64,000 nucleotides of DNA, taken from contig NZ_AUMT01000001.1 of the NCBI RefSeq assembly GCF_000430825.1, positions 118,497 to 182,496 on the forward strand. The letters are read 5' to 3'. Below are positions 1-9,200 of this stretch, in pieces (within the stretch, counting starts at the first letter, position 1; every line of letters starts with the position of its first letter). Source of the stretch: Chryseobacterium daeguense DSM 19388. Lineage in GTDB: Bacteria > Bacteroidota > Bacteroidia > Flavobacteriales > Weeksellaceae. The notes beneath the pieces were generated by a model that had not been told where the DNA came from, ran no database searches, and worked only from the letters and a program-made list of their open reading frames with translations. The position numbers and the translations under genes are program-made.

Positions 1-1
1 C

Positions 2-1033
2 GCAAAACAAAAATCCACAACAACTAAAAAAGAAAATGAGACCAATATGGATACTAAAAATGTAAAAGAAGTTTATTTTGCAGGGGGATGTTTTTGGGGA
101 ACAGAACACTTTTTTCAACAAATTCGCGGCGTGGTAGGCACAGAAGTGGGCTATGCAAACGGAAACAAGGAAAATCCTACTTATGAAGAAGTAATAAGCC
201 ATACCACAGGCTTTGCGGAAACCGTGAAAGTGAAGTATGATCCTGAGCAGGTAGACTTGAAATTATTGATCGATTTATATTTTAAAACAATTGACCCTAC
301 CAGTTTAAACAAGCAGGGAAATGACAGGGGAGACCAGTACAGAACCGGGATTTATTCAACAGATAAAGAAACGGAAGCAATTGTGAAAGCAGAGGTTCAA
401 AAACTGGCAAAAAATTACAGCAAGCCGGTTTTAGTAGAAACAATCCCATTGAAAAACTTCTACAGAGCAGAAGATTATCATCAGGATTATCTGGATAAAA
501 ATCCGGGAGGCTACTGCCACATTGAACCGGGACTTTTCGAAATGGCAAGAAATGCAAATCCGCTTCCTAAGAAGGAAACAAAATATCAAAAGCAGGATAA
601 AAAAGTTTTAAAAGAAAAACTGACTGCAGAACAATATAAAGTTACCCAGGAAAACGGTACGGAAAGACCTTTCCAGAATGAATACTGGGACGAAACCAGA
701 GAAGGGATTTATGTAGATATTACTACGGGAGAGCCGTTATTCGTTTCCACGGATAAGTTTGAATCAGGATGTGGATGGCCTAGTTTCTCAAAACCAATTA
801 CTAAAAAATTAATTGACGAAAAACTGGACAGATCCGCAGGTATGACCAGAGTGGAGGTGAGAAGTAAAACCGGGGATGCACATTTGGGACATGTTTTCAA
901 TGATGGCCCGGCAGACAAAGGCGGGCTTCGTTACTGTATCAACAGTGCTTCGCTGAAGTTTATCCCGAAAGCTGAAATGAAAGAAAAAGGTTACGGAGAA
1001 TATATTTCTTTACTTGAAAAAGATAAGAAATAA
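2..1033 (+). CDS. msrAB: Bifunctional methionine sulfoxide reductase MsrA/MsrB, 5' end outside window
   Basis: Reduces methionine sulfoxide in damaged proteins: the MsrA half takes the S form and the MsrB half the R form. Counting from the ATG at 47, MsrA spans about residues 8-165 with the catalytic motif GGCFWG (Cys15) and the family motifs GYCHIEP and AEDYHQDYL. MsrB spans about 188-325 with catalytic Cys297 in RYCINSASL and Cys242 in SGCGWPSF as possible resolving cysteine. The paired CxxC zinc motifs of many MsrB proteins are absent. The frame stays open upstream of the ATG to base 2, encoding a hydrophilic Lys/Thr-rich stretch, so the real start, perhaps with a signal peptide, probably lies left of the window. 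A hairpin terminator follows at 1057. Confidence 0.95.
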   Translation, partial: AKQKSTTTKKENETNMDTKNVKEVYFAGGCFWGTEHFFQQIRGVVGTEVGYANGNKENPTYEEVISHTTGFAETVKVKYDPEQVDLKLLIDLYFKTIDPTSLNKQGNDRGDQYRTGIYSTDKETEAIVKAEVQKLAKNYSKPVLVETIPLKNFYRAEDYHQDYLDKNPGGYCHIEPGLFEMARNANPLPKKETKYQKQDKKVLKEKLTAEQYKVTQENGTERPFQNEYWDETREGIYVDITTGEPLFVSTDKFESGCGWPSFSKPITKKLIDEKLDRSAGMTRVEVRSKTGDAHLGHVFNDGPADKGGLRYCINSASLKFIPKAEMKEKGYGEYISLLEKDKK

Positions 1034-1056
1034 GTGTAAGAGTGAGGTGATTGAAG

Positions 1057-1083
1057 GACTGTCGAAAGGCAGTCTTTTTTGTT
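1057..1083 (+). terminator. Rho-independent terminator of msrAB
   Basis: Seven-base-pair stem GACTGTC/GGCAGTC (one G-T pair) closed by a GAAA tetraloop and followed by a T run. It begins 23 bases after the msrAB stop. Confidence 0.85.
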
Positions 1084-1101
1084 TTAATGACCGTCTCTTA
1101 T

Positions 1102-1127
1102 GGCATTCTGACGAAGGAAGAATCTCC
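1102..1127. repeat. Dispersed intergenic repeat, GCATTCTGACGAAGGA type
   Basis: The stretch GCATTCTGACGAAGGAAG followed by AATCTC resembles a second stretch at 30941-30967 (TGTCATTCTGATAAAGAAAG then GATTTCT). It abuts the stop codon of the minus-strand frameshifted gene. I recall very similar phrases from spacers of other Bacteroidetes genomes; that is memory, not a search. Confidence 0.5.
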
Positions 1128-1800
1128 TAGTGAATTCTTTGAAGTTGAAATCTGTCTTTAATGCTCAACATTGAAATATTTAGAAATAGTAAAAATGCAA
1201 AGATGATATAATAAGCTCCCCCTGGAAGTTTAGAAATACTTTGAAAAAAAGCATTATAATATTCTCTTTTAATAAAGTATAAAATCCCTTCTCTTACAGA
1301 TGGGTCTTCATAAGTTATAAGAACATCATTGCATAGAAGACATTCGAATTCTTCAGCATTGGGATCTTTGTAGTTTACAGGAACAAAGAAATGTCCTGTT
1401 TTCTCCAAATCCAATCCATAAGTCTCATGTCTAGCAATTGCCATATCATTAACCAAAGAAGCAAAATCTCCGTAAGTATTATTTTCACCCAAAATAAATT
1501 CGATCCCGGTATTTTTTCATTCCTTTTTTCAAGCTTTTTAACTTCAGAAACATAAAAGCCTGAGTTTTCTTTTGCTTTGCCTGGATCAATAATAATTTTC
1601 TTATAGTTCCAATCTCTTATTGGTTCAAGGGTAGAGTTTAAATTACTTTTATCTTTTTTCAACTTTACAGGAAGTCCGAAATCCATTGCAGTATATTTAG
1701 TTTCATCAATATAAGGACTCATGTAATACCAAAAAAGCACAGGGATAATCAAGGCACTGATCAACCCCGGAACATAAAATATTTTTCTCAATGACATCAT
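1127..1800 (-). pseudogene. Frameshifted membrane protein linked to an ABC exporter
   Basis: Two overlapping minus-strand frames join into one plausible protein of about 224 residues. The first (from 1800) has an N-terminal membrane segment (about residues 9-27) and is good coding sequence up to about 1518, after which its translation turns into unrelated hydrophobic sequence. The second carries on with a soluble domain (TYGDFASLVNDMAIARHETY) and a C-terminal membrane segment, down to 1127. The break falls in an A6 run (T6 on the plus strand near 1512-1517); one more A would restore a single frame. The soluble part faintly resembles the ExbD periplasmic domain. It lies 99 bases downstream of the ABC permease, so it is probably the third gene of that operon. 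It may be a real pseudogene, a phase-variable gene or a sequencing error. Confidence 0.65.
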
Positions 1801-1899
1801 CCAGATAAAATTAATAAAAAAAGTGATTCTAAACGAACCACTTAATATATTAAATCTTTAATCTTAATTTTTAATCTTTTAATCCTTCAAATTTAAAAA

Positions 1900-2745
1900 C
1901 TACCAGTCTCTTTTTCTCAAAATCCAGTAAGACGAAAAAATAAAAATTCCGCACCATATTATACATGCAATTAAGCTTTCTGTAGGGTAGTGAAACTCAT
2001 ATTTTAATCCCATCATCTTAGCCAGCTCAAGGCGCATCATCGGGTTAGGAATCAGGCTGGACATGCTTTCCAGCGGCAAAAGATGCGTGAAAAAAAAGTC
2101 ATTCTGCAGTACTTCCGCTCTCTTTGCACCTTGCAGTCCGCTGATTTTTGAGAAACTTTCAAGCCCAATTAAAATCCCTTCAATAATCCAGTAGACGAAG
2201 AAACCAAGAAAAACAAACATGGATTTTCTTAATAATATTGAAAGAAACATCAGGAAACAGAAGAAGGTAAACAGCTTTACAAAATAATTCCCGATAAAGA
2301 ATATTTCCTCGAAAACTTTTGCAGAATCGGTTATTTTAGAATACTTGTATCCCAAAAACATGGTGATTACAAAGACCAGAAATGTTGAAACCACCGTAAA
2401 AATAGTGATGGTTAAAAGTTTTGAACCGATAAACTCTTTTCTGCTTAATCCGTCAATCGTATTTTGTTTGAACATCCGGTTGCTGAATTCCTGCGAAATG
2501 GAGAAAACTATGATTAACCCCAGGAAAATTTTCAGTAATGCAACAATCCAAGTGGTAAAATTCCAGATTTCGGGGAAATTATAAATACCCTGCTCTTTTA
2601 AATTGATGGGATTTCCCAAAAGGTTAATATCTACCAGTCCTATAAAAAGCAATGCAATAAGAATGGCAAAATAAAGCGCTGTAAAAATCTTGAACGGTCT
2701 GTAATTCAAGTTTTTATAATATTCTAGTTTTAATAGTTTAAGCAT
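1900..2745 (-). CDS. ABC-2 type transporter permease
   Basis: Membrane subunit of an ABC exporter, 281 residues with about six hydrophobic segments. There is an N-terminal segment after KNLNYRPFKIFTALYF, central segments around the ISQEFSNRMFKQNTIDGLSR cytoplasmic element typical of ABC-2 permeases, and a last segment before the C-terminal RKRDW. Its start overlaps the end of the ATP-binding gene by 8 bases, so the two are translationally coupled and presumably form one complex in the inner membrane. Substrate unknown. The frameshifted gene at 1127-1800 follows. Confidence 0.88.
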   Translation of the reverse strand: MLKLLKLEYYKNLNYRPFKIFTALYFAILIALLFIGLVDINLLGNPINLKEQGIYNFPEIWNFTTWIVALLKIFLGLIIVFSISQEFSNRMFKQNTIDGLSRKEFIGSKLLTITIFTVVSTFLVFVITMFLGYKYSKITDSAKVFEEIFFIGNYFVKLFTFFCFLMFLSILLRKSMFVFLGFFVYWIIEGILIGLESFSKISGLQGAKRAEVLQNDFFFTHLLPLESMSSLIPNPMMRLELAKMMGLKYEFHYPTESLIACIIWCGIFIFSSYWILRKRDW

Positions 2746-3649
2746 GGTTATTCGTGTTTTTTACAAGTTCAAGGAATTGAGATTCTAAAGACAGTTTTTT
2801 CTTGGTAAGGTGAGACAGGAAAATCCCTTTTTCAGCCAGTTTCTGATTTAAGGAAGATGCCGAAATAGAAGTATCATCCTTAATCTGTGCCTTCAGAATT
2901 TCACCGTCCTGATGTACGGAAGTAAACCATTGAAGCTCATTTAAAGCATTTAAAAGCAATGTGTTATTGTCAGCTTTTAACTCAAAATAGCCGTTGTTAG
3001 CCGTCATTTCGTCCACTCGTCCGCAGTAGATGGAATTTCCTTCCTTTAAGACAATTACATGGCTGCATATTTTTTCAATTTCATCCAGTAAATGGCTTGC
3101 AATAATAATCGTAATGCCTTGTTTTGCAATATTATTGATGATTTCCCTGATTTGGATGATACCTTCAGGATCCAGCCCGTTGGTAGGCTCATCAAGAATC
3201 AGAACTTCAGGGTTGTTAAGCATTGCAGAAGCGATGGCAAGACGCTGCTTCATCCCCAGAGAATAGGTTTTAAAAGTATCTTTTTTCCTTTCAAAAAGGC
3301 CTACGGTTTTCAGCACTTCATCAATTCTCTGTTGAGGTGTTTCTTTAATTTCGGCAACAATTTTCAGGTTGGTTTCTGCGCTTAGATAAGGGTAAAAATT
3401 AGGCTGTTCAATGATGGCCCCGATTTTCTTTAATGTATCTGGATCAGTTCCCCTTTTCCCAAACCAGTACCATTCTCCGCTTGTAGGATTAATGGTTGAA
3501 AGAAGCATCCCGAAAGTGGTGGATTTTCCGCTTCCGTTTGGCCCTAAAAGTCCGTAAACATTACCTTTTTCTACATCAAAGGAAATGTTGTTTACAGCGA
3601 TTCTCTTGAATTTTTTAGTCAAATTCTTTACTGACAAAATTTTTTCCAT
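2738..3649 (-). CDS. ABC transporter ATP-binding protein
   Basis: ATPase subunit that powers the permease encoded immediately downstream. The 303-residue protein shows Walker A (GPNGSGKST, about residues 37-45), the ABC signature (YSLGMKQRLAIA), Walker B (VLILDEPTNGLDP) and the switch histidine region (IIASHLLDEIEK). The C-terminal 80 residues after the nucleotide-binding domain are the usual extension of ABC-2 exporter ATPases (bacitracin/Nat/CcmA type). First gene of a minus-strand operon; no TAnnTTTG box is evident upstream. Confidence 0.93.
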   Translation of the reverse strand: MEKILSVKNLTKKFKRIAVNNISFDVEKGNVYGLLGPNGSGKSTTFGMLLSTINPTSGEWYWFGKRGTDPDTLKKIGAIIEQPNFYPYLSAETNLKIVAEIKETPQQRIDEVLKTVGLFERKKDTFKTYSLGMKQRLAIASAMLNNPEVLILDEPTNGLDPEGIIQIREIINNIAKQGITIIIASHLLDEIEKICSHVIVLKEGNSIYCGRVDEMTANNGYFELKADNNTLLLNALNELQWFTSVHQDGEILKAQIKDDTSISASSLNQKLAEKGIFLSHLTKKKLSLESQFLELVKNTNNHA

Positions 3650-3819
3650 GTAATTTGTTTTACATAGTAGTAGTCTATATAAATGATGAAACGTTACAAA
3701 AAATTATAAATATAAATTATGAATGATGTATTTTGAATTATGAATTCCTGCTTCCTGCTTAAAGCCTATTGCGCATCCTTATTTTAAATATTAAATTTGA
3801 TAGAATTAATCAGGAATTT

Positions 3820-5187
3820 ATGAAGTTAATTGAACTGGCAAAAGAGCTGGATATTTCGGTGGAAGCCATCAAACAATTTATCCAGGATTTTGATCTCGAG
3901 CTTGGAGTCTGCATGAGTACAAATTTTGAATTAAAAAAAGATTTTGAAAAGTTTGCCCGCGAGAATATAGAATTTTTAAAGATCTACGAAAAGGATTTAG
4001 ATAAAACAAAGACCCTGGAGGAGATTGCAGAAACCATCAATCAGCCAAAAGATAAGGTGGAAAAAGCAATCAAGGAAACACATCCTAATATTTTTGATAA
4101 CGGCTTTTTCAAATCATCCATTTCAAGCTACGGAATAGATAATAAGCTGGGTGGAAATTACCAGTTTGTCTATAATTACTTCGGGCAGAAAACAAGCCTG
4201 CAGCAAAGAGATTTTATTGGTTACAGAGATTTGTTTTTTCATATTTCCGGTGTGTTGGAACCATTTTTAAATCCTCAGCAGATCAAAGACTGGGGAATCA
4301 ATAAACCATCCGGAATTATTTTATACGGGCCTCCGGGAAGCGGAAAAATTTTCTGGGCGAATAAAATTGCGGAAATCATCGGGTACAAGTTCAAGGAAGT
4401 TAAAAAATTCTACCTGGGAACTTCCTTTGTAGACGGAAGCAGGACGAATTTCAACGATTTTCTGGTGACCATGATGGAAGAAGACAAAGTTTTGCTGTTT
4501 TTGGAAGATTTTGATGAAATAATGATGGAAAGAAAAGCGGAAACCGATGTGGCTTCCTGCAATCTGGAAACACAGGAAATTATTCTTCACCACATCAGTA
4601 AATTTGAGCAGGAAGATGTTTTGATGGTAGGCTCTGCAAATTCTGTTTCGGAAATTGATGAGGAAATTCTTGCTCCCGGAAGATTTGATGTTATGATTCC
4701 CGTTTTCCCGCCGAACCGTACGGAAAGATCTGAAATCATCTTATATGCAATGACAAAAAATCTTGATCAGGATTCTCTTTTATTTAAAATTTTAAAAAAC
4801 AACAAAGCTGATAAAATCCCTTTCTGGCACGAGATTTCGTCACAAATGAAAGCTTTCAGCAATACTATGCTGATTGATTTTACCCAAAGCCTTAAGAAGA
4901 GAATTAAAAATCTCTATGAAAGAACCAGAAATGAAAATCTTATAATAGATCAGAACCTTCTCAACCGTGCTTTGAGGGATGCTGCCGGAAAGCTTACCGG
5001 AGAATACCTTGATCAGGTGGCTGTTTTTCTGAAAGATGTTATTGTGAATAATTTCGATCAGTTTCAATACAGAATTCAGAGCTTAAAAACCGAGCTCGAT
5101 GCTTACAGAGTGGTTGAAGAACCAAGAAGAGCTATCGGTTTTTCGCATAATGAAGAAGATGCCGACAAAAATGATTCTGAAAAGTAA
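3820..5187 (+). CDS. AAA-family ATPase with altered Walker motifs
   Basis: Predicted 455-residue protein in two parts. The first 110 residues are helical and charged (starting MKLIELAKELDIS). The rest is a single AAA module with Walker A GPPGSGKI (about 170-177), a Walker B-like segment VLLFLEDFDEI (224-234), a sensor 1 Asn (VGSANS) and the second region of homology ending APGRFDVMIP. The Walker A Ser/Thr is Ile, and the usual hhhhDE is hhhhED. I chose the ATG at 3820, preceded by AGGA, over an in-frame TTG at 3769. Single gene with its own terminator; substrate and partner unknown. Confidence 0.8.
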   Translation: MKLIELAKELDISVEAIKQFIQDFDLELGVCMSTNFELKKDFEKFARENIEFLKIYEKDLDKTKTLEEIAETINQPKDKVEKAIKETHPNIFDNGFFKSSISSYGIDNKLGGNYQFVYNYFGQKTSLQQRDFIGYRDLFFHISGVLEPFLNPQQIKDWGINKPSGIILYGPPGSGKIFWANKIAEIIGYKFKEVKKFYLGTSFVDGSRTNFNDFLVTMMEEDKVLLFLEDFDEIMMERKAETDVASCNLETQEIILHHISKFEQEDVLMVGSANSVSEIDEEILAPGRFDVMIPVFPPNRTERSEIILYAMTKNLDQDSLLFKILKNNKADKIPFWHEISSQMKAFSNTMLIDFTQSLKKRIKNLYERTRNENLIIDQNLLNRALRDAAGKLTGEYLDQVAVFLKDVIVNNFDQFQYRIQSLKTELDAYRVVEEPRRAIGFSHNEEDADKNDSEK

Positions 5188-5233
5188 ATTTTTAATTCAT
5201 AAAATAGATTTGATTTAAAATATTCTATTACTA

Positions 5234-5268
5234 GTCCTGATTAATCTCAATCAGGACAGTTTTTTTTA
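5234..5268 (+). terminator. Rho-independent terminator after the AAA ATPase
   Basis: Perfect 9-bp stem GTCCTGATT/AATCAGGAC with loop AATCTC, then a run of eight T. Confidence 0.9.
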
Positions 5269-5335
5269 ATTTAATAAAATTGGCAAGGGAAAAAAATGAA
5301 AAAGGAGTACATTTGGAGCCTTTTAAAAACACGAA

Positions 5336-5989
5336 ATGTTACACGCCAGCCTGCATGGAAGCTATATGCTTCCCGTTTTTTTTGATCTTTTTGCCGTTTT
5401 TCTTTTTGCCTTTTCCGGCTCTATCAAAGCTATTGAAAGAGGTTATGATTTTGTAGGAGTTTATATTGTTGCCATGGTGACAAGCACAGGCGGAAGCCTG
5501 ATAAGAGATACACTTCTTCAAAATGGGGTTCCGGCTCCGCTATTAGATTATAAATATCTTGTATGCATCTTTTTTGCAGGCAGCATCGGGATGCTTTTAT
5601 ATCGGTATAGCAGGCATTTTACGGTACTTATTAACATTATTGATGCTATTTCTCTCGGGATGTATGCTATTTTTGGAACCCAGAAAGCGATTGTATTAGG
5701 GTTAAGTATATTTTCCGCTTTCATTATTGGTTTTATTAATGCAATTGGGGGCGGTTTGCTGCGGGATATACTGATGAAGGAAGAATCTCATTTTTTTAAG
5801 CCGGGACAATATTATGCTGTAAATTCTATTGTAGCCATAGCCATCTTTATTTTATTGGGAGTATGGCTGGGTTTTGATGCTGAAGTTGCTGCCACTACAG
5901 CCATTATTGTTGCAACGGTGTTAAGATATCTTGCGGTGAAGTATAACCTCCAGACAAAAGCCGTTAACCAATGGCGCATAAACCGGTAG
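5336..5989 (+). CDS. TRIC-type cation channel family protein (UPF0126, YadS/YicG-like)
   Basis: Small inner membrane protein of 217 residues with about seven hydrophobic segments in two similar halves. Each half holds the family's glycine-rich motif: TSTGGSLIRDTLL in the first and NAIGGGLLRDILM in the second. Members related to eukaryotic TRIC channels form trimeric monovalent cation channels; their physiological role in bacteria is unclear. An in-frame ATG at 5366 (MLPVFFDLFAVF) is closer to the usual start of the family and could be the true start. The gene stands alone between a terminator and prfB. Confidence 0.87.
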   Translation: MLHASLHGSYMLPVFFDLFAVFLFAFSGSIKAIERGYDFVGVYIVAMVTSTGGSLIRDTLLQNGVPAPLLDYKYLVCIFFAGSIGMLLYRYSRHFTVLINIIDAISLGMYAIFGTQKAIVLGLSIFSAFIIGFINAIGGGLLRDILMKEESHFFKPGQYYAVNSIVAIAIFILLGVWLGFDAEVAATTAIIVATVLRYLAVKYNLQTKAVNQWRINR

Positions 5990-6027
5990 TTTTAATAAGG
6001 TGAAAATCTGAGGGAATAAAAATTTTT

Positions 6028-6035
6028 TATTTTTG
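6028..6035 (+). promoter_or_regulatory. Promoter -7 box of prfB
   Basis: TATTTTTG matches the Bacteroidetes -7 consensus TAnnTTTG and ends 16 bases before the prfB GTG start, so the leader would be about 10 bases. No clear TTG -33 element is seen. Confidence 0.6.
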
Positions 6036-6051
6036 CAAAAAATAAAACTTC

Positions 6052-7164
6052 GTGATCAACAACGACCAGATAAAAGAAATTCAATCCAGAATTGACGACC
6101 TTCATAAATATCTTCAGATCGAAAAAAAGAAGATAGAAATTTCCAATGATGATGAGAAAACCGCCGCTCCGGAATTTTGGGACAATCCAAAGGAAGCAGA
6201 AAGTTTTCTGAAACAGCTTCGTTCCAAGAAAAAGTGGGTGGAAGATTATGAGGAAATCAATACCCAGTTTGAAGACCTGCAGGTTTTAGCGGAATTTGCG
6301 AAGGAAGATCCGGATTCCGAAAAAGAACTGGATGAAGCATTTCCGAAGCTGGTGGAAAAAATAGAAGACCTGGAATTCAAAAATATGCTTTCCAATGAAG
6401 GGGATGAGCTGTCTGCCGTTCTCCAGATTACCGCCGGAGCCGGAGGTACGGAAAGCTGCGACTGGGCTTCCATGCTGATGAGAATGTACACCATGTGGGC
6501 AGAAAAACAAGGATATAAAATCCGCGAGCTTAATTTTCAGGAAGGCGACGTGGCGGGTGTAAAAACTGTAACGCTTGAAATTGACGGTGAATTTGCTTTC
6601 GGATATCTGAGGGGGGAAAATGGAGTTCACAGGCTGGTAAGGATTTCTCCTTTCGACAGTAATGCGAAACGCCATACAAGTTTTGTTTCAGTGTATGTTT
6701 ATCCTTTGGTGGATGATACGATTGAAATCAACATCAATCCTGCTGATATTTCATTTGAAACGATGAGGTCTTCCGGAGCGGGAGGGCAGAACGTAAACAA
6801 GGTAGAAACCGCTGTTCGTCTTCGCCACGCACCTACCGGAATTATTATTGAGAACTCAGAATCCCGCTCACAGCTTCAGAATAAAGAAAAAGCAATGCAG
6901 TTGCTGCGTTCAAGGCTCTATGAAATGGAATTGGAGGAGAGAATGAAAGCCCGTAACGAGATCGAAGCCAACAAAATGAAGATAGAGTGGGGAAGCCAGA
7001 TAAGAAATTACGTAATGCACCCCTATAAACTGGTAAAAGACGTACGTTCGGGACATGAAACTTCTGACGTAGATTCTGTAATGAACGGAAATATCACCCC
7101 ATTCCTGAAAGCTTTTCTGATGGCCGACGGAACGGCGGTTTCAGACGATGATATGGACTTATAA
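6052..7164 (+). CDS. prfB: Peptide chain release factor 2
   Basis: Recognises UGA and UAA stop codons and triggers release of the finished peptide. The 370-residue protein has the SPF stop-codon recognition motif at 199-201 (in [14 protein letters not shown]) and the GGQ hydrolysis motif at 244-246 ([11 protein letters not shown]), full length for the family. Translation starts at a GTG. The reading frame runs unbroken through the position where many bacteria have an in-frame UGA and a +1 frameshift (KYLQIE here, CTT followed by CAG), so the autoregulatory frameshift is absent. Confidence 0.96.
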   Translation: MINNDQIKEIQSRIDDLHKYLQIEKKKIEISNDDEKTAAPEFWDNPKEAESFLKQLRSKKKWVEDYEEINTQFEDLQVLAEFAKEDPDSEKELDEAFPKLVEKIEDLEFKNMLSNEGDELSAVLQITAGAGGTESCDWASMLMRMYTMWAEKQGYKIRELNFQEGDVAGVKTVTLEIDGEFAFGYLRGENGVHRLVRISPFDSNAKRHTSFVSVYVYPLVDDTIEININPADISFETMRSSGAGGQNVNKVETAVRLRHAPTGIIIENSESRSQLQNKEKAMQLLRSRLYEMELEERMKARNEIEANKMKIEWGSQIRNYVMHPYKLVKDVRSGHETSDVDSVMNGNITPFLKAFLMADGTAVSDDDMDL

Positions 7165-7225
7165 ATGTCATGTTTAAATTTAGTTAAAATCTCATAATAA
7201 ATTTCTGATTGACGTTTATTAATCT

Positions 7226-7233
7226 TATTTTTG
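7226..7233 (+). promoter_or_regulatory. Promoter -7 box of the DedA gene
   Basis: TATTTTTG, 16 bases before the ATG at 7250. A TTGA lies at 7209-7212 but only 14 bases away, shorter than the usual 17-23. Confidence 0.55.
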
Positions 7234-7249
7234 TTACTTATCAAAACGT

Positions 7250-7957
7250 ATGGAAGATTACAATAGTTGGAGAGATTTATTAAACCCTGAGTTTTATATA
7301 AAACTTGGAGGGTTTTGGCTTATTTTGTTTATTATTTTTGCTGAAACTGGGCTTTTTGTAGGATTTTTTTTACCGGGAGATTCTCTGCTTTTCGTTTCGG
7401 GAATTTATGCTGTTGATATTATCAAAGAGACTTTTGGCTCCACAGGGAGCGATTTTTTAGATACGTTTATTTTGGCGAGCAGTGTAGCTGCTGCTGCTAT
7501 CATTGGTAATGAAGTAGGATATTATTTCGGTAGAAAAACAGGTGCGGCTTTATATAAAAAGCAGGATACAATGCTTTTCAAGAAAAGATATCTATACCAG
7601 GCTCATGATTTCTTTGAAAAAAACGGGGCACTGGCGATTATTATGGCTAGATTTTTACCGGTTGTAAGAACTTTTACCCCTATCGTGGCAGGAATTGTAA
7701 AGATGGATAAAAAAGATTTCTTAAGGGATAATGTTATTGGTGCAGTTTTATGGTCTTTCCTTCTGATTTTCGCGGGGCATTATTTAGATAAACTGTTTAT
7801 TGAGCAATTTGGAATTGATTTAAAGAAAAAATTAGAATTAATTATCATCGTTATCGTGTTAGTCACTACTTTACCGATTATCATCAAATTTTTGTTCGGG
7901 AAAAAACAGGACTTCTCGAAATATGAAAATCACAAGTTTGATGAAGACGAAGAATAA
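7250..7957 (+). CDS. DedA family membrane protein
   Basis: Inner membrane protein of 235 residues of the DedA/VTT (SNARE-associated) family, now linked to lipid scrambling and recycling of undecaprenyl or phosphatidylethanolamine carriers. The family signature is clear: ETGLFVGFFLPGDSLLF near residues 27-43, the FGRKTG turn near 95, and FLPVVRTFTPIVAGI around 141-155. Membrane segments flank these and the charged C-terminus (KYENHKFDEDEE) is cytoplasmic. Own promoter and terminator, so a single-gene unit. Confidence 0.93.
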   Translation: MEDYNSWRDLLNPEFYIKLGGFWLILFIIFAETGLFVGFFLPGDSLLFVSGIYAVDIIKETFGSTGSDFLDTFILASSVAAAAIIGNEVGYYFGRKTGAALYKKQDTMLFKKRYLYQAHDFFEKNGALAIIMARFLPVVRTFTPIVAGIVKMDKKDFLRDNVIGAVLWSFLLIFAGHYLDKLFIEQFGIDLKKKLELIIIVIVLVTTLPIIIKFLFGKKQDFSKYENHKFDEDEE

Positions 7958-7980
7958 AATTAAAATACTATAAATTACTA

Positions 7981-8006
7981 ACCCGCTTTTCAAGTGGGTT
8001 TTTTAA
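7981..8006 (+). terminator. Terminator after the DedA gene
   Basis: Stem ACCCGC/GTGGGT with a seven-base loop followed by six T. Confidence 0.8.
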
Positions 8007-8087
8007 TATATTTCAGAGCAAAAATTATTCTTGAAAAAATCCAAGCTATCATTTTCAAATATTTAGTATAAAAGTATCAATTGCTCA

Positions 8088-8954
8088 TTACTCATTCTTA
8101 ATCCAGTTCAAAATATTTGGATAAATAATACTATCCCTTTTCTTCTTGCTAAAAAAACGCGGAGCATGACCTGAATTTTCCATAAAAACAAGCTTATGCG
8201 GAATATTTCTGGCACTTAAAGCAGAGTCCAAAGCCAATCCCTGCTTCTGATTAACCAAAAAATCCTGATTTCCCTGAAAAATCAAGGTTGGAACGTTCGA
8301 TATGTTAGCAATCGGACTGGCTTTTTTAAATTCTTCGGATAAGTTTTTACGGTAAAATTTTTCACCCACAGCTTTCTGGATGGTGGGCGAAGAGTATTTT
8401 GAATAAAAGGAGCTGAGATATTCCCGGGAATAAAAATCCGTAGGGCCGCTTAAAGAAATAATTTTTTTAATATGATCCGGATTTTGATAGCCGTATAATA
8501 AAGCCAGATGTCCGCCGGCGCTTTCTCCCAGAATAATATAATTGTCCGGCTGAAGTTCTGCATTCTGAGCCAGAGAATTGAACTTTTTAATTACAGAATC
8601 AATGTCTTCCAGCTGTTCGCGGTAGGTGATTTTTTTCGAAACCAGTCTGTAATTCATGTTAATGCTCGGAATATTATTTTTAAAAAGCATTTTCTGAATG
8701 TGGATCATGTGTTCTTTTCTTCCGTATTTCCAGGCACCGCCATGTACGATCACTACTACAGGAGAATTTTCGGTATAGCCAGAGGAAAGAAAAACATCCA
8801 TTTTTTGTTTTTTATGCTCCCCGTATTTCAGGTTGTAGATTTTCTGTTCATTACCCGTTCCTACCCAAACCCGGAATTTTGTATTGCATGAATTTAATAT
8901 AAAGCCGATTAAGCCTAAAACAAAGAAATGATATTTAAGTATCAGCTTTTTCAT
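8088..8954 (-). CDS. Alpha/beta hydrolase (esterase), predicted lipoprotein
   Basis: Predicted carboxylesterase of 288 residues. An N-terminal hydrophobic segment ends in the lipobox-like ILNSC, so the protein is probably a lipoprotein. The catalytic layout is that of BD-FAE/HSL-type esterases: oxyanion motif HGGAW, nucleophile elbow GESAGG, acid region FQGNQDFLV and a late His in NSGHAPRF. Substrate unknown. It is convergent with the DedA gene, whose terminator is nearby, and has no operon partner. The spacer at 8082-8100 contains an ATTGCTCATTACTCATT tract like one near 11310-11370. Confidence 0.87.
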   Translation of the reverse strand: MKKLILKYHFFVLGLIGFILNSCNTKFRVWVGTGNEQKIYNLKYGEHKKQKMDVFLSSGYTENSPVVVIVHGGAWKYGRKEHMIHIQKMLFKNNIPSINMNYRLVSKKITYREQLEDIDSVIKKFNSLAQNAELQPDNYIILGESAGGHLALLYGYQNPDHIKKIISLSGPTDFYSREYLSSFYSKYSSPTIQKAVGEKFYRKNLSEEFKKASPIANISNVPTLIFQGNQDFLVNQKQGLALDSALSARNIPHKLVFMENSGHAPRFFSKKKRDSIIYPNILNWIKNE

Positions 8955-9158
8955 AAAATAAATGTACAGAAATAAGGTGGATTTTGAAATTTAAATTAAA
9001 TGATTGTTAGCAGGTTTACGTTTAGTTTTATGTCATCAGACGTAATCCTGCTTTTTGATGCAAAATTTTTACTTTGGTTAAACTCTGTTGTTATACATTA
9101 ACTTTAAATAAAGTACAAAGAAAGCATTCCGGTCATATTAAAAGTCGAATTAAATAAT

Positions 9159-9166
9159 TATTTTTG
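9159..9166 (+). promoter_or_regulatory. Promoter -7 box of the DUF808 gene
   Basis: TATTTTTG matching TAnnTTTG, 34 bases before the ATG at 9201. No good -33 TTG at the expected distance. Confidence 0.5.
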
Positions 9167-9200
9167 CTCTTAACAATTATTAAAAAAATATTAAAATCTT

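Noticed and set aside
3769..3819. In-frame TTG as start of the AAA ATPase
   Set aside because: The ATG at 3820 has an AGGA just upstream and starts a plausible N-terminus.
5296..5385. Short frame MKKEYIWSLLKTRNVTR... overlapping the start of the TRIC-type gene
   Set aside because: It is only 29 codons, overlaps a well-supported gene in another frame and has no recognisable feature.
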